A program made the translations under genes and the position numbers. The notes under the pieces were generated by a model that saw only the letters and a program-made list of their open reading frames with translations, searched no databases and was not told where the DNA came from. A stretch of DNA of 9,931 bases, from NCBI GenBank assembly GCA_002501085.1, contig DLRL01000048.1, forward strand, positions 1 to 9,931, given 5' to 3'. This document shows positions 1-5,389 of the stretch, piece after piece. The stretch is from Gemmatimonadales bacterium UBA7889. GTDB taxonomy: Bacteria; Gemmatimonadota; Gemmatimonadetes; Longimicrobiales; Gaopeijiaceae. The stretch's first letter is position 1, and each line of letters starts with the position of its first letter.

Positions 1-130
1 CGGTGTGGAGGACGGACCAGTTGAGGAGTACTACGACAACGGTCAGGTGTATGAGAAGGGGACGTACAAGGATGGGGAACCGTGTGGTGAATGGTTCGAG
101 GGTAGGACGGTCACCTACGACCCCTGTTGA
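1..130 (+). CDS. MORN-repeat protein, C-terminal fragment (5' end outside window)
   Basis: The reading frame starting at base 2 is open from the left edge to a TGA at 128-130 and gives 42 residues. It contains the glycine/aromatic pattern of MORN repeats (MORN_2 / YwqK-like type): DGPVEEYYDNGQ, then YEKGTYKDGEPCGEW. Two consecutive units can be seen, each a short beta-hairpin of the form 'G.w..Y..nGq....Y.dG...G.w'. The family is structurally simple, and bacterial members are often lipoproteins or surface proteins of unknown role, sometimes named as antitoxin components. Nothing here supports a specific function. The N-terminus, and so any signal peptide, lies outside the window. No gene follows directly; about 350 bp of repeat-bearing DNA separates it from the next plausible ORF. 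Confidence 0.7.
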   Translation, partial: GVEDGPVEEYYDNGQVYEKGTYKDGEPCGEWFEGRTVTYDPC

Positions 131-190
131 GGAGTCTGAAGGAGTAGTGAGATGAAAAGGATTCTGTAGTTACCACCTTCAAGAGATCAA

Positions 191-270
191 TTATCAACCG
201 TTATCAACGAGTTTGAACTACTAAAGTGTTATCAACGAACAACTTACCCGAGAATGAACTACTGAGAGGG
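191..270 (+). repeat. Diverged 80-bp direct repeat, copy 1
   Basis: This segment aligns without gaps to 318-397, offset by 127 bp, with 59 of 80 bases identical when counted by hand. The best conserved parts are the tandem TTATCAAC pair (starting at 191 and 201, 10 bp apart) and the block ACTTACCCGA (242-251, matching 369-378). Similarity drops sharply just before base 191. This copy also repeats internally: TTATCAACG followed by GAACTACT occurs at 201/215 and again at 229/256. Confidence 0.6.
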
Positions 271-317
271 TCTTTAAGATGTCCGAGACCCATTGGTATC
301 ATTAACTTTCTTAAGGG

Positions 318-397
318 TTATCAACGGTTATCAACGGGTTCTAAAATATAAAATGTTGTCAGACAACGACTTACCCGATAGTAAACTACTGGCTCGG
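318..397 (+). repeat. Diverged 80-bp direct repeat, copy 2
   Basis: Second copy of the repeat at 191-270, with about 74% identity and no gaps. It retains the TTATCAACGG tandem pair (318 and 328), ATAAAATGTT versus CTAAAGTGTT, ACTTACCCGA, and AAACTACTGG versus GAACTACTGA. The third TTATCAAC word of copy 1 (229) is replaced here by a sequence that forms a perfect short palindrome (355-367). Weaker similarity of about 50% may continue past 397, but it is not distinguishable from chance by eye. Confidence 0.6.
355..367. repeat. 13-bp palindrome GTTGTC-A-GACAAC
   Basis: Perfect inverted repeat with two 6-bp arms around a single central A, lying inside repeat copy 2 in an AT-rich context (TAAAATATAAAATG just upstream). 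Its size and symmetry fit a binding site for a dimeric repressor, but no regulator gene is visible nearby, so a role as an operator is only a possibility. Confidence 0.35.
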
Positions 398-483
398 ACT
401 GTGAGGATTCCTATAGGCCCTGCTGTTGTTGGTTGCTATATGACGCATCACGGAGTTTCCACCCATGACCGGAAGCGCCTAGG

Positions 484-708
484 ATGAGAATCAATCCTTG
501 GTGGATGATAGCCGGCTGGGTGATGCTGATTGCTCTCCTCCCAGGTATCTGGAAGCTCATGGTCGGAATCGTAGGAGTCGGTATGGGAGTCAACCATTTT
601 CTAACGCGGGTCATAGGATTGGTGGATACGGGAATTCGCGTTAAAGAGATGGTGGACGACGTAAACGAAAGGAATGAAAACGAAATCATCATTGAGGACT
701 CTGAGTAA
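484..708 (+). CDS. Small predicted membrane protein (hypothetical)
   Basis: ATG-initiated ORF of 74 residues, with GGAAG at 471-475 about 8 nt upstream as a fair ribosome-binding site. I do not recognise a family. Residues about 6-24 and 26-46 are strongly hydrophobic (MIAGWVMLIALLPGIW, then a glycine/valine-rich stretch), consistent with one long or two closely spaced membrane segments. The remaining tail (about 50-74) is hydrophilic and ends in an acidic run, NENEIIIEDSE. Composition shifts from hydrophobic to acidic as expected for a real small membrane protein, and no competing frame looks better. It stands alone, between repeat-bearing DNA and a convergent gene on the other strand. It could be a small inner-membrane protein of unknown role or, less likely, a spurious ORF. 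Confidence 0.5.
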   Translation: MRINPWWMIAGWVMLIALLPGIWKLMVGIVGVGMGVNHFLTRVIGLVDTGIRVKEMVDDVNERNENEIIIEDSE

Positions 709-718
709 TTTCACTCAG
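701..718. terminator. Hairpin between convergent genes, possible weak terminator
   Basis: CTGAGT (701-706), loop AATTTC, and ACTCAG (713-718) form a perfect 6-bp stem that overlaps the stop codon of the small membrane protein. It lies between that gene and the convergent amidohydrolase gene ending at 754. No run of T follows on either strand, so it is not a classical intrinsic terminator. Confidence 0.3.
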
Positions 719-753
719 TTCCATTCCCTCAGTAGTATCTTTGCCAACCGTGC

Positions 754-1896
754 CTAGTTTTCGCCTGAAAACCCGTTTTTCGGCATGTCTGGGATAATGC
801 GCAGAGCATTCTCGTAGTAGATCTTTCGGAGCACGTCATCGGGTAGTCCCATTCCATAGAGTTTCCAGAAGGCGTGGTAATCCCTGTAGTAGTCGAAGTA
901 CTCGTCTTCTGTCTCAAATACCCGCCAATAGTAGGGGTATTCATCGGGTTGGAATGAGTCCTTACCAAATAGGATGCGGTCCTGATACTTGATGAAGAAG
1001 TCGCGTGCAAAACGGGGTTGTCTCCCTAGGTCATAAAGCACTGCACCGACTTCCGCATAGACATTTGGAAAGCGGTCGAAAAGTTCGCCCAGCCTACCCA
1101 GGTCTTGTGTGTACCAACTCATATGAGCCAGCACCCACGTTGTATTTGGATGTCTTTCAAGCATGCGGTCACGTTCCTCCATTAGTTCATTAAATTCTGG
1201 GAAACGTGAACGATCATTAAAGCGACGGTTGGGAAAGAGTGCCATCTCAAGCCAACGCTCATTCTCAAAGTCGAGGGGTTCGAAGAACTCTGCTGGGTCA
1301 CCCGTATGCACGAATACCGGGATCCCTAAGCGGCCAGCGGTTTGCCACACAACGTCGAGTTCCGGGTCATCCATTTGTAACCGGCTACCATCAGCCTTCC
1401 GCGTAAGAAGTCCGAACCCCTTGTTTATTTCACCAATACCAACTGCTCCAGCAGTGACGTCTTCTTCCAACTGAGATGCGATCCGAGCGCCAGATCCTGG
1501 GCCAACACTTCGGAGGTCAACCGTGGTGAAAAAAACGAATCGGTCTTGCATTCCTGCAGCCCGGACTGCCTGAATTTGCTGTGTTAATGAGGTTCCAGAA
1601 CTTCCTCGAGCCTGGACCATGACCTGAAGGTTCAGTTCGTCCATTGCTGTGACGACACTCTGGATGGTGCCGGGACTATTGAGTGCAGGAGGGTGGCCGT
1701 GGAAATCCACAGCTGGGAACTTGGCTTGGGGGACCTCGTGTTCTGGTACCACTAGGGTTGATTGAGGTTTGTACTCCAGGATTGTCGGTGGCGGAATCTG
1801 CGGAGTACGGCTCCGTCTGTTGATCTGGGCCTGGCTTTGTGCATTTGGAATGCAAAGTGAAAGGAAGAAAAAGAGGAAGGCCAGGCGGATCGTCAT
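754..1896 (-). CDS. Secreted amidohydrolase-2 family metal-dependent hydrolase
   Basis: A 380-residue protein of the amidohydrolase superfamily (Amidohydro_2, ACMSD-like TIM barrel). Residues 1-22 look like a Sec signal peptide (MTIRLAFLFFFLSLCIPNAQ, then SQAQ), so it probably acts in the periplasm or outside the cell. Expected metal and active-site residues are present: the HGH motif (H66, H68) in VDFHGHPP after beta-strand 1, E156 in GIGEINKG, H197 in VFVHTGD, H258 in WVLAHMSW, and D313 in ILFGKDSFQP. The usual 'FGSD' is 'FGKD' here, followed by an aromatic-rich segment (about 316-347), as I recall for a subfamily common in acidobacterial and planctomycete genomes. The substrate cannot be told from sequence; hydrolysis or decarboxylation of a small carbonyl compound is plausible. 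It follows the ridA-like gene by 65 bp on the same strand, so co-expression is likely. The start ATG lies just before the hydrophobic stretch, with only a poor ribosome-binding site. Confidence 0.85.
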   Translation of the reverse strand: MTIRLAFLFFFLSLCIPNAQSQAQINRRSRTPQIPPPTILEYKPQSTLVVPEHEVPQAKFPAVDFHGHPPALNSPGTIQSVVTAMDELNLQVMVQARGSSGTSLTQQIQAVRAAGMQDRFVFFTTVDLRSVGPGSGARIASQLEEDVTAGAVGIGEINKGFGLLTRKADGSRLQMDDPELDVVWQTAGRLGIPVFVHTGDPAEFFEPLDFENERWLEMALFPNRRFNDRSRFPEFNELMEERDRMLERHPNTTWVLAHMSWYTQDLGRLGELFDRFPNVYAEVGAVLYDLGRQPRFARDFFIKYQDRILFGKDSFQPDEYPYYWRVFETEDEYFDYYRDYHAFWKLYGMGLPDDVLRKIYYENALRIIPDMPKNGFSGEN

Positions 1897-1944
1897 AGTT
1901 CTATTCGCATGAATTTGGAGAAGGCGTGAACGGATACTGTAGGT

Positions 1945-1965
1945 GAAAAGCTAAGGCAACCTCAG
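1945..1965 (-). terminator. Weak hairpin after the ridA-like gene
   Basis: Read on the minus strand, CTGAGG-TTG-CCTTAG forms a 6-bp stem (one G-U wobble) with a 3-nt loop, followed by CTTTTC. It overlaps the stop codon of the RidA-family gene. It could partly attenuate read-through into the amidohydrolase gene, but the stem is short and the T run brief. Confidence 0.25.
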
Positions 1966-2414
1966 TGGTCTACTGCGATTCCCATTACTTCAAAGCGCGC
2001 CTCCCGTAGTAAGGTGCCAGATCCGAGAAAGGCTCGTGCTGGGAATTCAGCTGAGAAGTAAGTCCGGTACACTTCATTAAACGTGTCATAGAAAGCCACG
2101 TCTGAGCAATAAACTTGAACTAACACAAGGTCGTCCATGGTCATACCGGCAGCCTGAAGTTGAGCCCGTATGTTATTCAAGACATTTCTGGCTTCCACAT
2201 CTACTGCTGCAGGCACCTCACCATCTGCATCCAACCCTAACGTGCCTGAGATATAGAGTGTGTTCCCTGCTAGTACCGCACCGCTGAATGGCCCCCCGCT
2301 TTCGTTCACAGTGCGAGGATTGATGTAAGTGACCTCTTCTTGTGCAGCGAGCTTAGCTGAGGAGAGTCCAAGAAGCACAGCAACGAATGTGAAGAAATAT
2401 AGTTGGGTTCTCAT
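1962..2414 (-). CDS. RidA/YjgF/UK114-family protein with N-terminal signal peptide
   Basis: A 150-residue protein. Residues about 25-150 form a complete Rid domain (typical length about 125-130): PFSGAVLAGNTLYISGTLG, then a helix (VEARNVLNNIRAQLQAAG), then MDDLVLVQVYCSD, FNEVYRTYF and FPARAFLGSG. R127 in FPARAF matches the conserved arginine (R105 in E. coli RidA) that holds the substrate carboxylate in imine-hydrolysing members, and E142 fits the glutamate position near the C-terminus. Archetypal RidA deaminates reactive enamines/imines from PLP enzymes in the cytosol. This protein instead starts with a likely signal peptide (residues 1-24, cleavage near KLAAQ-E), so it is probably exported and its role may differ. 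It lies 65 bp upstream of the secreted amidohydrolase on the same strand, suggesting a joint extracytoplasmic catabolic function. A 340-bp divergent region separates it from hemH. Confidence 0.85.
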   Translation of the reverse strand: MRTQLYFFTFVAVLLGLSSAKLAAQEEVTYINPRTVNESGGPFSGAVLAGNTLYISGTLGLDADGEVPAAVDVEARNVLNNIRAQLQAAGMTMDDLVLVQVYCSDVAFYDTFNEVYRTYFSAEFPARAFLGSGTLLREARFEVMGIAVDH

Positions 2415-2755
2415 GGCGCTAGACCTGAGGAGAGGAAGGTTTTGCTACATTGACAGAGGATGCTAGAAGCTGGAGCCCCTAGATGGCAACGCTACTCGGG
2501 ACGAGAAACAGTGTTTGCTCATCCTAGGATCTTAAGTGCGAGCTAGGCGGTATCAGTCCAACTCTTGCCCAGGTGCGCGATGCTTGCTAGGCATCCCGAC
2601 CCTGGTTTCCGTCCAACTAGTCAACATGTACAGATTCTTGGTCTGGCAAGAACAAGGTCCGGGCGATCTACTGACTAAGTGTCTGCTGCTGAACATTCAA
2701 AGAATAACTGGAGATTAATAGGGATGTGCCCTCTAATAAGTCATGAGAACCTAGC
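2415..2755. other. Divergent intergenic region between ridA-like gene and hemH
   Basis: About 340 bp that must supply promoters for both the minus-strand ridA/amidohydrolase pair and the plus-strand heme operon. A 60-codon ORF at 2536-2718 has no recognisable features and is treated as noise. Visible structure: a perfect 10-bp palindrome ATCCTAGGAT (2521-2530) directly followed by CTTAAG (2531-2536); a hairpin GATGC-TTGCTAG-GCATC (2579-2595); and a small hairpin AGGG-ATGTG-CCCT (2720-2732) just ahead of hemH. A TTGACA word at 2450-2455 lacks a matching -10. No tRNA, riboswitch or convincing sigma-70 promoter was recognised. Confidence 0.45.
2521..2536. promoter_or_regulatory. Palindrome upstream of the heme operon, possible operator
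   Basis: ATCCTAGGAT is a perfect 10-bp palindrome (2521-2530) and abuts a second palindrome, CTTAAG (2531-2536). The pair sits in the ridA/hemH divergent region about 220 bp ahead of hemH. It does not match an operator consensus I can name (such as Fur or IdeR/DtxR), so a regulatory role is only suggested by symmetry and position. Confidence 0.25.
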
Positions 2756-3796
2756 GTGAGTAGCCGCACCGCTGTGGTACTGCTAGGGTTCGGGGAACCG
2801 GAGGGTGTGGACCAAGAGGAAGTCGCCGGTTTCTTGGAACGAATTTTTCTAGCAAACGCAGGCTTAGAGGATGAAAGTCCCGGAGGTGCGGAAGCTAGGG
2901 CACGGTTCTTAGCCGATGCACGTGCGCCAGCGCTGACAGAAATATATCGGGCGATAGGTGGCTCCCCTCTAATGCCTCAACTTCAAGCCAAGCGCGAAGG
3001 TTTGGAGAAAGAGTTGGCCCGGCGTGATCTGGCAATACCTGTCACGCTGGGCACTCAGTTCCTGACTCCGTCAATCAGTGATGCTGTGTTATGGTGTCAG
3101 GAGAATGAGGTTGAACGAATAGTTGGCCTTACCACGTATCCAGTGTGTGGTCGCTCAACGACGGTAGCCTCTCTCGACGAGCTTTCGAGAGAGGTGGAAG
3201 TCCGGCAGGGCTTTGCCCAAGTCGTTGCTGTTGGCGGTTGGCATGCACATCCAGATTTTGCTGCGATTTGGGAGATGGCAATCAGAGAGTATGCTCAAAG
3301 CGCGGGAGTGGATTTACTCGAACCGGGCTCACTCCTCTACTTCACTGCACATGGCACCCCTCTCAAGTATTTGGAAAGGCTGCCGTACACACACTATGTA
3401 GAAGCTCTGTGTTCTGCTATCGCCAATTCCCTTGGGGATGTGAAGTACGTCCTCGGGTACCAAAACCACGGAAACCGGCCTATCCCCTGGGTAGAGCCCG
3501 ATAATGAGACGCTCATGCCTAGCTTGGATGCGGATCGGGTTGTGGTTGTCCCGATTAGCTTCATACAAGAGCAATCCGAAACACTCTCGGAGCTGGACCA
3601 TGACCTATCTGATCTCGCAAGATCTCAGGGGTTAGATTTTTATCGGGTTCCAGTACCTCATGATTCACCTGCACTGCTGGAGCTGATGGCAGATCTAGTG
3701 GAAGCAGCATTGGCATCACCCGGGGCCGAACTCTTACAGGGTTGCAATTGTAACCCAGGAGCCTGGTGCACAAATGGGAGTGCGAATGAAGCCTGA
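2756..3796 (+). CDS. hemH: Ferrochelatase (probably coproporphyrin ferrochelatase CpfC)
   Basis: A 346-residue protein that inserts Fe2+ into a porphyrin; given HemQ in the same operon, the substrate is probably coproporphyrin III. The conserved core is complete: LLGFGEPEG at the N-terminus, GGSPLMPQ (68-75), LTTYPVCGRSTT (125-136), the signature LYFTAHGTP with catalytic H199, WVEPD (245-249), and SETLSELD with E275. Residue F12 stands where B. subtilis CpfC has its heme-ligating tyrosine; actinobacterial proteins also have phenylalanine there. The C-terminus carries C330-x-C332-x5-C338, which with C131 could ligate a [2Fe-2S] cluster as in some bacterial and animal ferrochelatases. The start is GTG with only a weak GAGA upstream; the nearby ATG at 2742 is closed by a stop after three codons. 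It is the first gene of the operon, and its last 11 nt overlap the next gene. Confidence 0.93.
   Translation: MSSRTAVVLLGFGEPEGVDQEEVAGFLERIFLANAGLEDESPGGAEARARFLADARAPALTEIYRAIGGSPLMPQLQAKREGLEKELARRDLAIPVTLGTQFLTPSISDAVLWCQENEVERIVGLTTYPVCGRSTTVASLDELSREVEVRQGFAQVVAVGGWHAHPDFAAIWEMAIREYAQSAGVDLLEPGSLLYFTAHGTPLKYLERLPYTHYVEALCSAIANSLGDVKYVLGYQNHGNRPIPWVEPDNETLMPSLDADRVVVVPISFIQEQSETLSELDHDLSDLARSQGLDFYRVPVPHDSPALLELMADLVEAALASPGAELLQGCNCNPGAWCTNGSANEA
3776..3780 (+). promoter_or_regulatory. Ribosome-binding site GGGAG deciding the start at 3786
   Basis: GGGAG lies 5 nt before the ATG at 3786, inside the hemH coding end. The alternative in-frame ATG at 3774 has AGGAG (3757-3761) 12 nt away, which is too far, so 3786 is preferred. 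Confidence 0.5.
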
Positions 3797-4007
3797 ATCC
3801 AAGGGGGTCTTGAAGTGGACGCTCTGGAGTGCTTTACTGTCGTTCGCTGCTTTCGCCGGTGTAACGGCCACACAGGCCGTAGCTGAGGGGGGAAGCCCCA
3901 TAGAACATTGGGGTGTGATCGTTGCACTGGGCGTTATCGGCGGTACGGTCGGCGGACTCGTCGGCCCCATGATTCGCGGCATAAGCTTGCGCTTCAGGAA
4001 GCGTTGA
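3786..4007 (+). CDS. Small two-helix membrane protein between hemH and hemA
   Basis: A 73-residue ORF starting at the ATG at 3786; an in-frame ATG at 3774 would add four residues. The protein has a basic N-terminus (MKPESKGVLK), a first hydrophobic helix at about 11-32 (WTLWSALLSFAAFAGVTA), a short acidic/polar turn (EGGSPIEH), a glycine-rich second helix at about 43-63 (VIVALGVIGGTVGGLVG), and a strongly basic tail ending RFRKR. This predicts a helical hairpin with both ends in the cytoplasm. The second helix is dense in small residues of the GxxxG type, typical of helix packing or oligomerisation. It overlaps hemH by 11 nt and lies 43 bp before hemA, so it is almost certainly co-transcribed with heme genes. 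I recognise no family. A membrane anchor or partner for the terminal heme enzymes, or a heme/iron handling role, is conjecture. Confidence 0.72.
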   Translation: MKPESKGVLKWTLWSALLSFAAFAGVTATQAVAEGGSPIEHWGVIVALGVIGGTVGGLVGPMIRGISLRFRKR

Positions 4008-4050
4008 GCGGATCTGTCGCCCAGTCACGGGAATCTTTACCCTACCGACC

Positions 4051-5382
4051 ATGCCAAAACCGACACCAGCCAGCGAAACCAGTGCTACGCTTCTAGTACT
4101 GGGTGCGAGTCATCATACATCCAGCGTGGATCGCCTCGGATCTTTCGCACGTGGTGCGGAACGATTACGTCGACGATTTGAAGACTCCTGGGAGGGCGGC
4201 TCAGAGCCACCGATCAGGGAAATGACAGTGTTGGCTACGTGCAACAGAGTCGAAATTTACGCAGTTGTGGACCCTGCCCATGAGGATACAGCGGCCCATC
4301 TGATCGCCGGTGAGGTTTTCGTCCATGCCGAGTCTGTTTGCTCTGATGTGTCGTACCAACTGAGAGATGCAGATGCCATAAGACATCTTGCCCGGGTGGC
4401 TGCTGGCTTGGATTCCGTTGTTGTAGGTGAACATCAAGTCAGTGGCCAGGTCGCGCGTGCATTTGTGAAACCTTCCAGCTGGAATGGCGAGGCGAGTGTC
4501 CTGAGAGACGTTGGTCGGATCGCAGCTCGCGCAAGCGGACGTGTCCGGCAGGAAACGGAACTAGGCCGTCATTCTGCAAGTTTGGGTACAGTTGCCTTGG
4601 ATCTTGCAACAGACGAGTTGGGTGACCTCGAAGGGGGAAGCATTGTAGTTGTTGGTGCGGGCAAGGTAGGTAGTCTGGTATGCTCAGCTCTTGGCCGAGC
4701 TCATGCCTCAAAGATTACAGTTGTGAATAGGTCAGCGGACCGTGCTCGTAAAATAGCCGTGAAAATAGGAGCTGAAACAGCTGCACTCGATCAGCTTCCT
4801 ACGCTTCTAGAGAATGCAAGTGTAGTGATTACCGCAACTACCTCCGATGAGCCAACCATCGATGAAGCTACTGTAAAACAATCTCTTGCAGAACGAGCAA
4901 ATACAGTGGGTCCGCTCCTGATCATTGACCTCGCAATCCCGAGGGATGTTGACCCGGCCGTCGCAGAACTCGAGGGGATCCGCCTGCTTACGCTCGATGA
5001 TGTTAAGTCACGCTTGGATCGCCATATGTCTCTCCGGCTAGGGGAAGTAGGTCCCGCGGAAGCTGTGGTCGATAATGTGGTTGATACTCATCTGCACAGT
5101 CCGGAATCCACGGAAGTAGAGGCCTTAATAACTCAGCTACGACGTACCACTGAGCAGATCAGAGACCATGAAGTGGGGCGCTGGCTTGGATCAATTGACG
5201 GGGCTGCCAACCAAGAGGATGTGGACCGCCTGACTCGGTCTATCGTGAATAAGTTGTTTCACACACCGATGTTGCGGTTGCGCGGAGCCGAAGAACTCAA
5301 CGGCCGCCACACAGAGCTCTTGGGTGCCGTTAGCGAATTGTTTGATCTGGGTGATCCGGGCGAGCCCACCCCACCAGAGTAA
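4051..5382 (+). CDS. hemA: Glutamyl-tRNA reductase
   Basis: NADPH-dependent reductase converting glutamyl-tRNA(Glu) to glutamate-1-semialdehyde, the first committed step of the C5 tetrapyrrole pathway. The 443 residues cover the full family architecture. The N-terminal catalytic domain has GASHHTS (18-24) and LATCNRVEIY with nucleophile C64. GLDSVVVGEHQVSGQV (119-134) and ETELGRHSAS precede a Rossmann domain with VGAGKVG (201-207) and NRSADRA. LLIIDLAIPRDVDP (289-302) is followed by the helical C-terminal dimerisation domain with LFHTPMLRLR (402-411). The N-terminus lacks a clear heme-regulation signature. The ATG at 4051 is the only usable start, because a stop lies in frame at 4006-4008 with no GTG or TTG between. 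It has no proper Shine-Dalgarno (GGGAA is about 17 nt away), which may limit its translation or make it depend on the upstream gene. Confidence 0.96.
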   Translation: MPKPTPASETSATLLVLGASHHTSSVDRLGSFARGAERLRRRFEDSWEGGSEPPIREMTVLATCNRVEIYAVVDPAHEDTAAHLIAGEVFVHAESVCSDVSYQLRDADAIRHLARVAAGLDSVVVGEHQVSGQVARAFVKPSSWNGEASVLRDVGRIAARASGRVRQETELGRHSASLGTVALDLATDELGDLEGGSIVVVGAGKVGSLVCSALGRAHASKITVVNRSADRARKIAVKIGAETAALDQLPTLLENASVVITATTSDEPTIDEATVKQSLAERANTVGPLLIIDLAIPRDVDPAVAELEGIRLLTLDDVKSRLDRHMSLRLGEVGPAEAVVDNVVDTHLHSPESTEVEALITQLRRTTEQIRDHEVGRWLGSIDGAANQEDVDRLTRSIVNKLFHTPMLRLRGAEELNGRHTELLGAVSELFDLGDPGEPTPPE

Positions 5383-5389
5383 GAACCTT

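Larger units (their letters stand above)
131..483. other. Gene-free interval with degenerate repeats
   Basis: This stretch of about 350 bp holds no convincing gene. The only ORF of note, at 293-487, has no recognisable domain, no good ribosome-binding site and runs through the repeats. The interval contains five TTATCAAC words (starting at 191, 201, 229, 318 and 328), two diverged 80-bp direct repeats, a 13-bp palindrome at 355-367, and a weak hairpin with 6-bp arms (GGGTCT at 268-273, AGACCC at 286-291, 12-nt loop). It may be decayed former coding or mobile DNA, or a regulatory region upstream of the small ORF at 484. No clear promoter was seen. Confidence 0.5.

Noticed and set aside
191..336. 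TTATCAAC words as a DnaA-box cluster or replication origin
   Set aside because: The words differ from the DnaA consensus TTATCCACA at two positions (TTATCAACG/C), are part of a larger duplicated unit, and no dnaA, dnaN, gyrB or other origin-linked gene is nearby.
191..397. CRISPR array
   Set aside because: Only two diverged 80-bp copies and irregularly spaced 8-bp words are present. There are no identical 25-40 bp repeats with uniform spacers and no cas gene.
293..487. 64-codon plus-strand ORF
   Set aside because: It runs through the repeat copy, lacks a ribosome-binding site and recognisable pattern, and ends inside the start of the better supported membrane protein.
2450..2455. TTGACA as a -35 box for the heme operon
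   Set aside because: No acceptable -10 hexamer lies 16-18 bp downstream (the bases there are GAGCCC), and it is about 300 bp from hemH.
2536..2718. 60-codon plus-strand ORF upstream of hemH
   Set aside because: No domain, hydrophobic pattern or Shine-Dalgarno sequence. It occupies the divergent promoter region and looks like chance.
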